In this document: in pieces, positions 24,791 through 34,244 of the stretch
How positions within the stretch are numbered: the stretch's first letter is position 1
Layout of the letters: the number at the start of each line of letters is the position of its first letter
Assembly: GCA_946403085.1 (NCBI GenBank)
Contig: CAMIYM010000005.1
Coordinates: 148,594-212,593 of the forward strand
Source: an uncultured Clostridia bacterium
GTDB lineage: Bacteria > Bacillota > Clostridia > Saccharofermentanales > Saccharofermentanaceae
Direction of reading: 5' to 3'
DNA length: 64,000 nt
Translations under genes and position numbers: made by a program
The notes under the pieces: model-generated
The model's database searches: none
Told to the model about the DNA's origin: nothing
The model's input: only the letters and a program-made list of their open reading frames with translations

Positions 24791-26022
24791 GCCTTAGCAC
24801 CTCCCTTCTCTGTTGTTTCTGCTGCTGCAGTCTTCTTAGAGCCCTTTCTTCTCATCTGCATGATTACGTCGAAAAGAACTGCCAATACAAGAACGATACC
24901 CTTAACTACTGTCTGATAGTTCGGAGGAGTATTTGCAACGACCATGCCCTGGTTGATGATACCCATCAGGGCTGCACCGATGATAACGCCGCCGATAGAA
25001 CCTGTTCCGCCGTATGCAGAAGCACCGCCGATGAAGCAGGCTGCGATAGCGTCCATCTCATAACCCATACCGTAGTTAGGCGATGAACCCTTAAGTCTTG
25101 CGATATTGAGGATTCCTGCGAAGCCTGCAAGGAGGCCCATGAGTGTGTAAGCACTGAACATAACCATCTTTGTGTTGATACCGGAAAGTCTTGTAGCCTT
25201 TTCGTTACCACCGACAGCGTAGAGGTTACGGCCGAGTGTTGTCTTTGTTGTGATGTAAGCGAAGATTCCGAGTACGAGAGCGATCCAGATTAGAACTGTA
25301 GGAATGCCCTTGTAGGAAGCAAGCTTGTAAGTAAGCCATCCGATGACTGCAACAATGAGGATAGTCTTGATAACTACAGAGATAATAGAATCAACTTTGT
25401 AGCCCTTCTTGATGAGTCTTGAACGGTTAATAAATGTGTATACAGCATAACCGATTGCGATGATGGCACCTGCGACTATACATGTCTTGTTAAGATCTGA
25501 TGCAGGTCCGATATTAGCTAAGAAATCCGGAACATAGCATGCGTCGCCGCCGCCGAAGATCTTAAGGAATGATTCATCTGTAATACTGTATGTGTAGCCG
25601 CCCATGATGATGTTTGCGAGACCTCTGAAAGCGAGCCAGCCAACGAGTGTCGCGATGAAAGGCGGAACCTTAACGTAAGCGATCCAGAAACCGTGCCACA
25701 TACCGATGATGAGACCCATGACGAGCATAAGTACTACAGCAAGAGGCCACGGGAGATTCTTTTCGAGGATGATAGCACCGATACCACCTGCGAGGCAGAC
25801 AACTGAACCTACGGAAAGGTCAATGTTACCACCGGTGAGGATGCAGAGGAGCATACCTGTACCGAGTACGAAAACGTATGCGTTCTGTGAAATCAAATTG
25901 TTGATGTTCTGAGGGAATAATGTCTTACCGCCGGTAATGATGGAGAAGGCTATTACAACCACAACCATGGCAATAAGCATCATATATTTTCTCAGGAAGT
26001 TTAATACTTTATTTCCTTCCAT
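24787..26022 (-). CDS. mmsB: Monosaccharide ABC transporter permease
   Basis: A 411-residue permease of the same family, with LTGGNIDLSVGS near residue 65 and GRNLYAVGGNEKATRLSGIN near 268. The long hydrophilic insert between helices (FGGGDACYVPDF region) and length above 400 match the multiple-monosaccharide (MmsB/GguB) branch rather than RbsC. It begins 2 bp after the ATPase gene. The imported sugar is likely a plant-derived pentose or hexose; this is inferred from the family and nearby glycosidases. Confidence 0.92.
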   Translation of the reverse strand: MEGNKVLNFLRKYMMLIAMVVVVIAFSIITGGKTLFPQNINNLISQNAYVFVLGTGMLLCILTGGNIDLSVGSVVCLAGGIGAIILEKNLPWPLAVVLMLVMGLIIGMWHGFWIAYVKVPPFIATLVGWLAFRGLANIIMGGYTYSITDESFLKIFGGGDACYVPDFLANIGPASDLNKTCIVAGAIIAIGYAVYTFINRSRLIKKGYKVDSIISVVIKTILIVAVIGWLTYKLASYKGIPTVLIWIALVLGIFAYITTKTTLGRNLYAVGGNEKATRLSGINTKMVMFSAYTLMGLLAGFAGILNIARLKGSSPNYGMGYEMDAIAACFIGGASAYGGTGSIGGVIIGAALMGIINQGMVVANTPPNYQTVVKGIVLVLAVLFDVIMQMRRKGSKKTAAAETTEKGGAKA

Positions 26023-26024
26023 AC

Positions 26025-27563
26025 TTATGCCTCACTTCCCGACTTAACAATGCAAGCCATAATGTTTTCCTGTGTTGCTTCAGATGCAGGCATCTCGCCA
26101 ACGATCTTGGCCTGGTTCATGATGTAGATCCTGTCACTCATGCCGATGACTTCAGGAAGCTCGGATGAGATCATGATTACGGATTTACCGGCTTTTGCAA
26201 GATCATTGATGATGCAGTAGATCTCGTACTTCGCACCTACGTCGATACCTCTTGTAGGTTCGTCGAGAATAAGAACATCCGGATTAGCAAACATCCACTT
26301 AGCAAGGAGGACCTTCTGCTGGTTACCACCGGAGAGGTTTCCTACGAGCTGCTCTACGGAAGGAGTCTTAGTTCTGAGTTTCTTAACGTATTCTTCAGCT
26401 ACCTGGTATTCCTTATCCTTATCGATAAAGCTTCCGGAGCTGACACCTGCAAGGTTTGCAAGTGTTGTGTTTGTCTTGATCGAATTCGTAAGAACAAGTC
26501 CGTTGCCCTTACGGTCTTCAGTAACGTAAGCAATACCTGCAGCGATTGCCTGCTTAGGATTCTTGAGGGTGAGCTCTTCGCCCTTAAGAGTAAGTTTTCC
26601 GGAAATGCCGATACCATAGGAGCGTCCGAAAATACTCATCGCAAGCTCTGTACGGCCTGCGCCCATGAGGCCGTAGATTCCTACGACTTCGCCTGCATGT
26701 ACATTGATCGATACATCATCGCAAACTTTTCTCTCGGAGAATTCAGGATGATATACCGTCCAATGGTCAACTTCCATCATGACATCGCCGATCGGAACAT
26801 CGTGACGCTTAGGGAAACGGTCGGTCATTTCACGGCCTACCATGCCCTTGATGATCCTTGTCTCGGAGATATCGTCTGTGGTAGCATCCAAAGTCTCGAT
26901 CGTGGAACCGTCTCTTACGACCGTGATCTTGTCTGCAACATATGAGACTTCATTGAGCTTGTGGGAGATGATGATCATCGTCATGCCCTCGCTCTTGAGC
27001 TTCTTCATGAGATCAAGAAGTGCTTTTGAATCAGTCTCGTTAAGTGATGAAGTAGGCTCGTCCAGGATGAGGAGTCTGGCATGCTTAGCCAGAGCCTTCG
27101 CGATCTCAACGAGCTGCTGCTTACCTGTACCAATATCTTTAATAAGTGTCTTTGAGGAATCTGTAAGGCCTACCATCTCGAGGTACTTGTCTGCCTCAGC
27201 GTAGGTCTTGTTCCAGTCTATGCACCATTTGCTTCCCTGTTCATTTCCGAGGAACATATTCTCACCGATCGTCATGTAAGGAATCAGCGCGAGTTCCTGG
27301 TGGATAATAACGATTCCTTTTCTCTCGGAATCTTTGATGTTATGAAATTCGCATACTTCGCCGTCGTAAATAATGTCTCCGGAGTAGGAGCCATACGGAT
27401 AAATACCGCTGAGAACGTTCATCAGTGTTGATTTACCGGCACCGTTCTCACCGACTAGTGCGTGAATCTCCCCCTCTTCAACCTTAAGGTTGACATTGTC
27501 GAGAGCCTTAACGCCCGGAAAAGTTTTGGTTATGCTATTCATCTCAAGCAAAACTTTTGCCAT
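26025..27563 (-). CDS. mmsA: Monosaccharide ABC transporter ATP-binding protein
   Basis: A 512-residue protein with two nucleotide-binding domains. The first has Walker A GENGAGKST (about 38-46), the sub-family phrase YGSYSGDIIYDGE, and LLILDEPTSSL. The second has a degenerate Walker A (GLMGAGRTE), signature LSGGNQQK and LILDEPTRGIDVG. This is the MmsA/GguA/XylG plan. It energises import through the two permeases encoded next. A stem-loop separates it from the binding-protein gene, which would lower its expression relative to the binding protein. Confidence 0.95.
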   Translation of the reverse strand: MAKVLLEMNSITKTFPGVKALDNVNLKVEEGEIHALVGENGAGKSTLMNVLSGIYPYGSYSGDIIYDGEVCEFHNIKDSERKGIVIIHQELALIPYMTIGENMFLGNEQGSKWCIDWNKTYAEADKYLEMVGLTDSSKTLIKDIGTGKQQLVEIAKALAKHARLLILDEPTSSLNETDSKALLDLMKKLKSEGMTMIIISHKLNEVSYVADKITVVRDGSTIETLDATTDDISETRIIKGMVGREMTDRFPKRHDVPIGDVMMEVDHWTVYHPEFSERKVCDDVSINVHAGEVVGIYGLMGAGRTELAMSIFGRSYGIGISGKLTLKGEELTLKNPKQAIAAGIAYVTEDRKGNGLVLTNSIKTNTTLANLAGVSSGSFIDKDKEYQVAEEYVKKLRTKTPSVEQLVGNLSGGNQQKVLLAKWMFANPDVLILDEPTRGIDVGAKYEIYCIINDLAKAGKSVIMISSELPEVIGMSDRIYIMNQAKIVGEMPASEATQENIMACIVKSGSEA

Positions 27564-27620
27564 GTGTCGCCTCTTTCGTAAGTTTCAAGTAAGTTTGTGT
27601 TTGGTATTCAAAGTAAAGTT

Positions 27621-27666
27621 ACAGCCCCAATATACAGGCGGGGTTTCCCCCGCCTGCAAAAGGCTG
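27621..27666 (-). other. Intra-operon stem-loop with GAAA tetraloop
   Basis: On the minus strand CAGGCGGGG (27656-27648) and CCCCGCCTG (27643-27635) pair perfectly around GAAA; an outer stem ACAGCC/GGCTGT (27621-27626, 27661-27666) closes the structure. No U-run follows, so it is more likely an mRNA 3'-end stabiliser or partial attenuator between binding-protein and ATPase genes than a full terminator. Confidence 0.75.
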
Positions 27667-27677
27667 TAGACAATTAA

Positions 27678-28742
27678 TTAAGTAATGTCAGCTTCTGTGT
27701 AGTAACCAGATGTGATCAAGATTTCCTTGTAGTTGTCTGCACTAGCAAATACAGGTGAGCAGAGGTATGAAGGAACAACCTTCTTGCCGTTGTTGTATGT
27801 CTTTGTATCGTTAACATCAACTGTCTCGCCCTTGATGATCTGTGTAACCATCTTAACAACCTGGGAAGCGAGTGTACGTGTATCCTTGAATACGGACATT
27901 GACTGCTTGCCTGCGAGCATGTTCTTAACGTTTGCCTTATCGCAGTCCTGACCTGTGATGATCGGGTATGTGCCCTTGTAGTTAGCGCCGAGAGCGTTCT
28001 CTACGCCGAGAGCTGTTGAGTCGTTGGAGCAGAGCCATACGTCAACGTTTGTGCCGTCTGCATAGTATGTGGAAAGGATTGTTTCTGCTCTGGACTGAGC
28101 TGTCTCTGTCTTCCAAGCAGGTGTAGCAACCTTCTCGAATGTATCCTGACCGGAAACTACCTTAAGTGTACCCTTCTCGATGTAAGGCTTAAGAACATCA
28201 TAAGCACCATTGAAGAAGAAGCCGGCATTGTTATCACCGGGGTCACCAGCTGTGAACTCGATGTTGTATGTCTTTGTAGCTTCGTCGAGCTTGAGAGTAT
28301 CCTTAACGAATTCACCCTGAATTGTACCAACCTTGTAGTTGTCGAATGTTGCATAGTAGTCAACTGTAGCGCTATCCATCAAGAGACGGTCATAAGCGAT
28401 AACCGGGATGTTCTTAGCTTCAGCCTTATCAAGAGCAGAACCTAATGAAGAACCTTCGATAGCAGCGATAACGATAACCTTACAACCGTTGTTTACCATG
28501 TTCTCAACCTGTGAGAGCTGTGTAGAAACGTCGTCGTTTGCATACTGAAGATCTACCTCGTAGCCAGCAGCCTCGAGTTCCTTCTTCATGTTGTCACCGT
28601 CCTGATTCCATCTCTGGAGTGACTTTGTAGGCATTGATACGCCAACCTTTGTCTTTCCGGAACCTGCGCCTGCGCAACCAGTTAATGCTGTAACAGCCAT
28701 TGCTGCACAAAGAATTGTTCCAAGAATTTTCTTTGCTTTCAT
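27678..28742 (-). CDS. chvE: Sugar-binding lipoprotein of monosaccharide ABC importer
   Basis: A 354-residue lipoprotein. I start it at ATG 28742 because GGAGG lies upstream and MKAKKILGTILCAAMAVTALTGC is a lipoprotein signal with lipobox LTGC; a longer frame to 28853 has no support. The mature part is a type I periplasmic-binding fold of the ChvE group: VGVSMPTKSLQRWNQDG, the IPVIAYDRLL phrase and ITGQDCD. ChvE-type proteins bind aldoses such as arabinose, xylose, galactose or glucose. It is the first gene of the importer operon, and expression is probably the highest. Confidence 0.93.
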   Translation of the reverse strand: MKAKKILGTILCAAMAVTALTGCAGAGSGKTKVGVSMPTKSLQRWNQDGDNMKKELEAAGYEVDLQYANDDVSTQLSQVENMVNNGCKVIVIAAIEGSSLGSALDKAEAKNIPVIAYDRLLMDSATVDYYATFDNYKVGTIQGEFVKDTLKLDEATKTYNIEFTAGDPGDNNAGFFFNGAYDVLKPYIEKGTLKVVSGQDTFEKVATPAWKTETAQSRAETILSTYYADGTNVDVWLCSNDSTALGVENALGANYKGTYPIITGQDCDKANVKNMLAGKQSMSVFKDTRTLASQVVKMVTQIIKGETVDVNDTKTYNNGKKVVPSYLCSPVFASADNYKEILITSGYYTEADIT

Positions 28743-28868
28743 TTGGAAATTTCCTCCTATTAAATGATGCGGCATTTCCTGCCACATACAAATTAACATT
28801 AGGTATATAGGAGTTGCATATCGAAAATCTTGATATTTTTGGTAAGTTGTCATAAGGTTCGGCAGCTT

Positions 28869-28919
28869 TTTAGCACAATTTTGTGGTGGGAATAACCAAA
28901 TTGTCCAAATTGTGCTAAA
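28869..28919. promoter_or_regulatory. 13-bp inverted repeat upstream of importer operon
   Basis: TTTAGCACAATTT (28869-28881) and AAATTGTGCTAAA (28907-28919) are perfect complements separated by 25 bases. It lies between the importer operon and the sensor operon end, about 130-175 bases before the binding-protein start, and may be the site for the AraC-type regulator encoded nearby. The gap 28743-29070 holds nothing else that I can assign; promoter hexamers are unclear. Confidence 0.6.
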
Positions 28920-29070
28920 TACTTCAGATTTGCCTGAAATCTGTTGAAGAAGGCTAGTTTGTGGTTAGTTATTTTTATTTTTCGCGCGCGTTTTTATAAA
29001 GGCGCTGAGCCTTCATCTGATCCGCCGTTCCAGTTCTCTTTGCCTATTTCACAAAGGAATGCGAAAAGTA

Positions 29071-30096
29071 TCAGCCTGCGTTTATGTAGACTTCTTCTCT
29101 TAAATGGAAGCCGCTTTCGATTATGACGGAATCCAGGTTCTCGCGCACAACGGCGGAAGGCATGATGGCGATATAAGGAATATCGTGTGATCCGTCGAAA
29201 AATGTTCCTGTGTACTCGAGCTGCTGGCCTTTGGCGAGTTTGACTGCGCATTCAGCTGCCAGGCGGGCAAGCTTTTCGACCGGCTTATAGACAGTAACGA
29301 GCTGGGTTCCTTCGACAAGTCTCTGGCACGCTTCAAGGTCGCCGTCCTGGCCTGTTACCAGGATCTTGCCAGCATAGCCTCTCTCGGCAAGAGCGTGGAT
29401 AGCTTCACCTGCAAGGGCATCGTTGCCGCACATAATAGCGTCGGCCTTGGAGATCTCATCAAAGTGCGCATTTACAAAGTCGTAAGCAAGCTCAGGCTTC
29501 CAGTTGCTGCAGTTGTACTTGAGACTGATGTTCATGGAATGAGTCGTGCAGATGTGATCGAAACCTCTCATTACCTGGGCGACATTGTAGTCGGATTCGG
29601 GTCCCATGATCTCGACGATCGTACCGCCGTCAGGAACCTTGTCGCAGATAGCCTGGGCCATCTGTTTGCCTACTGCTTCGTTATCGAAAGATATATAGAG
29701 ATCGGTATTTGCATTCTTAACGAGTCTGTCGTAGCAGATGACCGGAATACCTTTGTTCTTCGCTTCCTTGATGCTGTCAGCAAGAGCGACCGAATCCGCA
29801 GTGATAACGACGATCGCATCAACACCTATCTCGATAAAGTACTTGATCTGTGCGATCTGGTTGGTAACATCGCCGCCTGCAGACTGGACATTTACTTCGG
29901 CGCCAAGTTCATTTGCCGTCGATACGAAAACATCACGGTCCCTGGTCCAGCGCTCGATTACGAAAGAGTCAAAAGAAAGACCTATCGTGCAGACATCATT
30001 TTTCGTCGTGGGCGAACTTTCCTTATTCTCCGGCGCTTTGCAGCTCACACAAAGAAGAAGTGAAAGAGTAAGTAAAATAGCTATTATCCTGCGCAT
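29071..30096 (-). CDS. Sugar-binding lipoprotein, probable sensor component
   Basis: A 341-residue lipoprotein with a signal ending in lipobox VSCK (Cys19) and a type I periplasmic-binding fold: SFDSFVIERWTRD, VDAIVVITADS, GIPVICYDRL, MCGNDALAGE and VTGQDGD. It resembles ChvE/XylF-type binding proteins. It is the last gene of an operon with a kinase and an AraC-type regulator rather than with permeases, which points to ligand sensing for the kinase, as in XylFII-LytS systems. It overlaps the regulator stop by one base, and GGAGG is inside the regulator end. Confidence 0.85.
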   Translation of the reverse strand: MRRIIAILLTLSLLLCVSCKAPENKESSPTTKNDVCTIGLSFDSFVIERWTRDRDVFVSTANELGAEVNVQSAGGDVTNQIAQIKYFIEIGVDAIVVITADSVALADSIKEAKNKGIPVICYDRLVKNANTDLYISFDNEAVGKQMAQAICDKVPDGGTIVEIMGPESDYNVAQVMRGFDHICTTHSMNISLKYNCSNWKPELAYDFVNAHFDEISKADAIMCGNDALAGEAIHALAERGYAGKILVTGQDGDLEACQRLVEGTQLVTVYKPVEKLARLAAECAVKLAKGQQLEYTGTFFDGSHDIPYIAIMPSAVVRENLDSVIIESGFHLREEVYINAG

Positions 30097-31691
30097 TATC
30101 GGTTGCCCTCCTTATATTCGGTGGGTGTTACGCCTGTATGCTTTTTGAAGATACGGGAGAAATAGTTCGGATCTGAATAGCCGACCTCCGAACAGATCTC
30201 CTTCATGGACTTACCCGTGCCTTCGAGAAGCTCTCTAGCCCTTGCAACTCTTACACCCGTGAGATAGTCAGTAAATGTGACACCTGTCTGTGTCTTGAAG
30301 ACCTTGCTGAAATAGAACGGACTGATGTCGTACATGCCTGAAAGGTCATCCAGAGAGATATCTTCTCTGTAGTTCTGATCGATGTATTTTTTCGCCTTCT
30401 CAGCGACGTCTTCTGTCTTCGCGGCATTGGCAGCGTTGATCATGTTGACTGCGCGCTCGATGTGGCTTACGAACCACAGCCTGAGCTCATCGTAGCTCTT
30501 CATGGAATTGATCTCAGGAAGGTATTCGCTTCTGGACATGAAGTGATAGACGTGACCGCCGTTGCCGTACGCGAGCCTCTCGCCCCAGAGCACGAATTCC
30601 AGTACCTTAAGGCAGATATCAGCCATGGATCCGCCGGAGCTCTTCTCCATCCAGTCGAAAAAGAGATTTGCCTGCTCCTGCGCCCTAGAGACATCGCCCT
30701 GTGCGATCGCTTCGAAAAGGTCCTTCTCAGTCTTCAGAGGATAGTCCGTATCGTATTCGCATCCTTCCGGCAGATCGACCGCCTCAGCGACATTCTGCTT
30801 GGTCTTGATAAGAATAGAAAGCGCCTCGCTGTAGGAATCCGCCATGTCTTCAAGAGGTTTTACGGGGCCTATTCCGATCCTGAAATCGATGCCCAGAGCC
30901 TCTGTCAGTTCCTTCTGCGCCTGGTTTGCCGAATCAACGATCTTCTGGTATTCATCCTGCGTCAGTGAACTTTTCGAACAAGGGATAAGGACAGGGATCT
31001 TGTTGCCCATGACAGAACCTGTTATGCACTTGAAATTATCGGAGATAATGAGCAGGACTGTCTCATAGTTCTTCTGCGTCTTGACGCTCGCAGGCACGGC
31101 ACCGCGCAGATATCCGCTTGGTTCCTTATCGCCGCCGACGATAGCGAGCATGAGGCCGTATCTGTCCTCAAGACCTAAGATCTTCTTATATTCGTCGATA
31201 TTTTCCTTGTAATGCTCATGCGACAGAAGGTCCTGGATAAGGCCGTTCTCAACGATAGGAACGATGCTGTCGAGCTTCTCCTTGATCTCCAGTTCCCTGG
31301 ACCTCTGCTCTCTTATGTGGTCGACTTCCTCCATGGCCTTCTTCAGGACGGATACGATCTGGGACTTGTCGAAAGGCTTGTTGATGTAGTCGATAACGCC
31401 CAGGTTCAGGGCCTGCTTCGCATAGTCGAACTTGTCGTATGCGGAGATGACAACGAAAACGATGTTGGGGTTCGTTCTTCTGATCTCCTTCATCGCGTCG
31501 ATACCGTTGATGCCGGGCATCCTGATGTCCATGAATGCGATGTCAGGGCGCACCTCATCGGCGAGCTCTATTACGTGCCTTCCGGTCTTGGCTTCGAAAG
31601 TCTCGAATTCTCCCGGAAATTCCTTATCAACTATGAACTTAAGCGACTGTCTTACGATGCCCTCGTCATCGGCGAGCATGAGCTTATACAT
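30096..31691 (-). CDS. YesN-type response regulator with AraC DNA-binding domain
   Basis: A 531-residue regulator. Receiver domain at 1-120 with phospho-acceptor Asp55 (AFMDIRMPG). A long middle region (about 140-400) is typical of this class. Residues 425-528 hold two AraC-type helix-turn-helix motifs (SPFYFSKVFKTQTG and SDPNYFSRIFKKHTG). It should be phosphorylated by the kinase encoded just upstream (8-bp overlap) and likely activates the sugar importer operon next to it. Confidence 0.95.
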   Translation of the reverse strand: MYKLMLADDEGIVRQSLKFIVDKEFPGEFETFEAKTGRHVIELADEVRPDIAFMDIRMPGINGIDAMKEIRRTNPNIVFVVISAYDKFDYAKQALNLGVIDYINKPFDKSQIVSVLKKAMEEVDHIREQRSRELEIKEKLDSIVPIVENGLIQDLLSHEHYKENIDEYKKILGLEDRYGLMLAIVGGDKEPSGYLRGAVPASVKTQKNYETVLLIISDNFKCITGSVMGNKIPVLIPCSKSSLTQDEYQKIVDSANQAQKELTEALGIDFRIGIGPVKPLEDMADSYSEALSILIKTKQNVAEAVDLPEGCEYDTDYPLKTEKDLFEAIAQGDVSRAQEQANLFFDWMEKSSGGSMADICLKVLEFVLWGERLAYGNGGHVYHFMSRSEYLPEINSMKSYDELRLWFVSHIERAVNMINAANAAKTEDVAEKAKKYIDQNYREDISLDDLSGMYDISPFYFSKVFKTQTGVTFTDYLTGVRVARARELLEGTGKSMKEICSEVGYSDPNYFSRIFKKHTGVTPTEYKEGNR

Positions 31692-33162
31692 TTGCTTCCT
31701 CCAGCGGTATCTTTATCGTTACGTGTGTTCCTTCATTCTTGCGGCTCTTCATCTCGAAAACTTCCTTGTTGTTGTAGTAAAGGTCGAGCCTTGCCATTAC
31801 ATTCGTTATTCCGACGCCTCTTGTCTCAGAGGGCTGTTTCTCATGGTTCATGATCTTCTCGATGATCTCCTCATCGGTACCAATTCCGTTATCACTTACC
31901 CTGATGCAGCACATATCGTCCTCGCGGTAAACGGCAAGCGTGACCTTGCCTTCGCCGGGCTCCAGATCCTTGATTCCGTACTTGATGGAATTCTCGACCA
32001 GAGGCTGGATGATCATGGAAGGAACCATAACATTTAACAGTTTCTCATCTATTTCTTTCTCGAAAAGTATCTCTCCGCTGTATCTTACATTCAGGATGTA
32101 CATATACGAATCAACGAGTTCGATCTCCTCGGAAAGCTTAACTGTCTCAGAACTCTTCTTAACGTTATATCTGAAGAAGTCTGCCATGTTCCTTATATAC
32201 TCGACAGTCCTGTCAGCTCCCTCCATCATGGCAAGCTGCGCACCGGCATTAAGCGTGTTGAAAAGGAAGTGTGGATTGATCTGCGACTGCAGGTACTTGA
32301 GCTGTGCATCTTTAAGGTGCGTCTCCATGAGGAGGTTCTTCTCCTTCATCTCGGACTGCGTTATGAGCTGCGTCCTGATACGCGCGATGTAGTCCTTGAT
32401 GCTCGCGAGCATCTCGTTAAAGGCTCTCGTCACCTTACCGACTTCGTCTTCGGATATTACTTCCAGAGGCTCAACATTTTCGGGGCTTCCCTGCGAGATC
32501 TCCTCGGCCTTTGCAGACAGTCTCGTAAGAGGCCTTGTGATCGTGTTCGTGAGTATGATTATGAGCAAGATGTTCATTACAGATGCCACCGCAAAGATCA
32601 GTATGCTCATGACTTCTGTATACTGCAGAGAATTAACGAGCGCCATGTAGTTCTCTGAGTTCGTCCTGAACTGCTCGTTGTTTACAGAGTAGATATACGT
32701 GTTCAGATAATCTTTTATCTTGCTGCACTCATTGTATTTGGCAGTGTATTCATCAATGTTCCTGCCTCGCTTTGCAAGGATCGCTTCATCAGCTGTCTTG
32801 AGATAAGTCTCAAGCATATTCCTGATGTCTCTTTCTGAAAGCTTGATGCTGTTGTCCGTGACAGTATTGTTCAGCCCGTTCATGAGACCATTCATGCTCT
32901 GCGTTGCTGAATAGTAGACCTGAAGATCATCCGTACCTTTGGTCTCCAGATAGCCCGTAAGACCTGTATGGATACGGTTCAGATTATCCGACAGCTCATT
33001 GAGACTGACGTTGCTCGCGAATACGGAATTGATCTTCTCCAATGCCTTGTTGAGGTTGAAGTAGATGAAGATATTGACTCCCATCGCGATAACGGAAGTC
33101 ACGAGGAACACCGCGACCAGCTTACGGGAGATCTTCATGTTGGCAAAGAAATTAGCCTTCAT
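31684..33162 (-). CDS. YesM/LytS-type sensor histidine kinase
   Basis: A membrane kinase of about 490 residues. Transmembrane helices lie near 17-38 and 187-207, with an external helical sensor between them, then HAMP (about 208-262) and a His_kinase domain: QINPHFLFNTLN contains the phosphorylated His near residue 300. The ATPase lid has PLVENSIKYGI and DNGIGTDEE. I prefer the ATG at 33162 over 33168 because AGGAGG then stands 9 bases away. The gene overlaps the sensor-protein gene. It probably receives sugar signals from the two binding proteins of the operon. Confidence 0.93.
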   Translation of the reverse strand: MKANFFANMKISRKLVAVFLVTSVIAMGVNIFIYFNLNKALEKINSVFASNVSLNELSDNLNRIHTGLTGYLETKGTDDLQVYYSATQSMNGLMNGLNNTVTDNSIKLSERDIRNMLETYLKTADEAILAKRGRNIDEYTAKYNECSKIKDYLNTYIYSVNNEQFRTNSENYMALVNSLQYTEVMSILIFAVASVMNILLIIILTNTITRPLTRLSAKAEEISQGSPENVEPLEVISEDEVGKVTRAFNEMLASIKDYIARIRTQLITQSEMKEKNLLMETHLKDAQLKYLQSQINPHFLFNTLNAGAQLAMMEGADRTVEYIRNMADFFRYNVKKSSETVKLSEEIELVDSYMYILNVRYSGEILFEKEIDEKLLNVMVPSMIIQPLVENSIKYGIKDLEPGEGKVTLAVYREDDMCCIRVSDNGIGTDEEIIEKIMNHEKQPSETRGVGITNVMARLDLYYNNKEVFEMKSRKNEGTHVTIKIPLEEANV

Positions 33163-34186
33163 TCTCATCGCCCTCCTGATCGTACTGGGAGATATTGCTG
33201 CGGTTGATCAGGATATAGCTTGCCGCACTGTACTCACTTACAAATCCGGTGTTGTTATATTCGTTAAGAGCCTTGATGCAGTGAGACGCCAGTGTCTTCG
33301 TCTCTATCGCAAATGTCGCATAGACAGAACCCCTGTCTATGGCCTTCTTGATGGTATCCGAGTCGTAATAACCCAATATCGTCGTCTTGCCTACAAGGTT
33401 CTTCTCGACGATACACTGGATCGCGCTTTCAGTAGTTCTGTCGTTCAGGCAGATGATGACATCCGGCATCTGACGCTTCTTGCTAAGATCGTCCAGGATA
33501 TTCATAACATCTTCCTGTGCAGTAAACGGTGTCGATGTATCAACGACCTCGGAATACAGAATGATCGATTTTCCAAGCACTGCCTGCTGTATGGCTGAAT
33601 GGATGATATCGTCTGAGTTGCCGTCATCCCTGTCTAAGAGAATGAGAACATTCAAAGGATAGGTGTTTGTCTCTTTACCGATCGCAGCAAGTTCATTGCC
33701 GTATTCAGTACCAAGGCTGTAGTTATTAAGGCCGACAAAGCTCTTTCTTGATGAGCCCGCAGAGTCGGACAGAACCGTAACGACCGGTATGCCTTTCCGG
33801 GTCGCTTTGTTTATAAGATTTTTTGTCTCCTCAGAGTCATCGCCTTCTATTATGATGCCGTCGACCTTCGAGCTGATCGCTATGTTGATCCTGTCTGCTT
33901 TGGAGTAGCTCGTGGATAATCCCTGTCCTGTCATCTCGACAAAGCAGTTGTTCTGGACAGCATATTCAGAGATCTCCTTATAGATCCTGCCTGACAGCTG
34001 GCTTTCCGGATCGTCGGCGATATAAGCATATAACCTGGGATATTCGTTATAGGCCTCTTCCTTGACTTCACCGATCTTGTTGATCGTCTCCCTGTAATAG
34101 AACAGTCCGGCCATGGTCGCGAAAAACAGCACGAGCACAATGCCCGCCAATACCATGACTGCAATCCTGTTCCTTGAGACCTTCAT
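33152..34186 (-). CDS. Membrane-anchored sugar-binding-like sensor protein
   Basis: A 344-residue protein. One uncleaved transmembrane helix at about 9-27 anchors a type I periplasmic-binding fold outside the membrane: VDGIIIEGDDSEE, GIPVVTVLSD, LNNYSLGTEYG, VIICLNDRTTE and ILGYYDSD. It resembles LacI/ribose-binding domains more than the ChvE group. First gene of the sensor operon, it likely touches the kinase from outside. The -10 box stands 7 bases before the ATG with no Shine-Dalgarno. Confidence 0.85.
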   Translation of the reverse strand: MKVSRNRIAVMVLAGIVLVLFFATMAGLFYYRETINKIGEVKEEAYNEYPRLYAYIADDPESQLSGRIYKEISEYAVQNNCFVEMTGQGLSTSYSKADRINIAISSKVDGIIIEGDDSEETKNLINKATRKGIPVVTVLSDSAGSSRKSFVGLNNYSLGTEYGNELAAIGKETNTYPLNVLILLDRDDGNSDDIIHSAIQQAVLGKSIILYSEVVDTSTPFTAQEDVMNILDDLSKKRQMPDVIICLNDRTTESAIQCIVEKNLVGKTTILGYYDSDTIKKAIDRGSVYATFAIETKTLASHCIKALNEYNNTGFVSEYSAASYILINRSNISQYDQEGDENEG

Positions 34187-34222
34187 AGCGCTAATTATAC
34201 TCTATGAAAATGCTCTTTTCAT
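34186..34222 (-). promoter_or_regulatory. Promoter of sensor operon, predicts leaderless start
   Basis: Minus-strand ATGAAA (34222-34217) and TATAAT (34199-34194) are 17 bp apart, and the ATG at 34186 begins 7 bases after the -10 box. Confidence 0.6.
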
Positions 34223-34244
34223 TAGAAAGGATGTAGAGCAGGCT

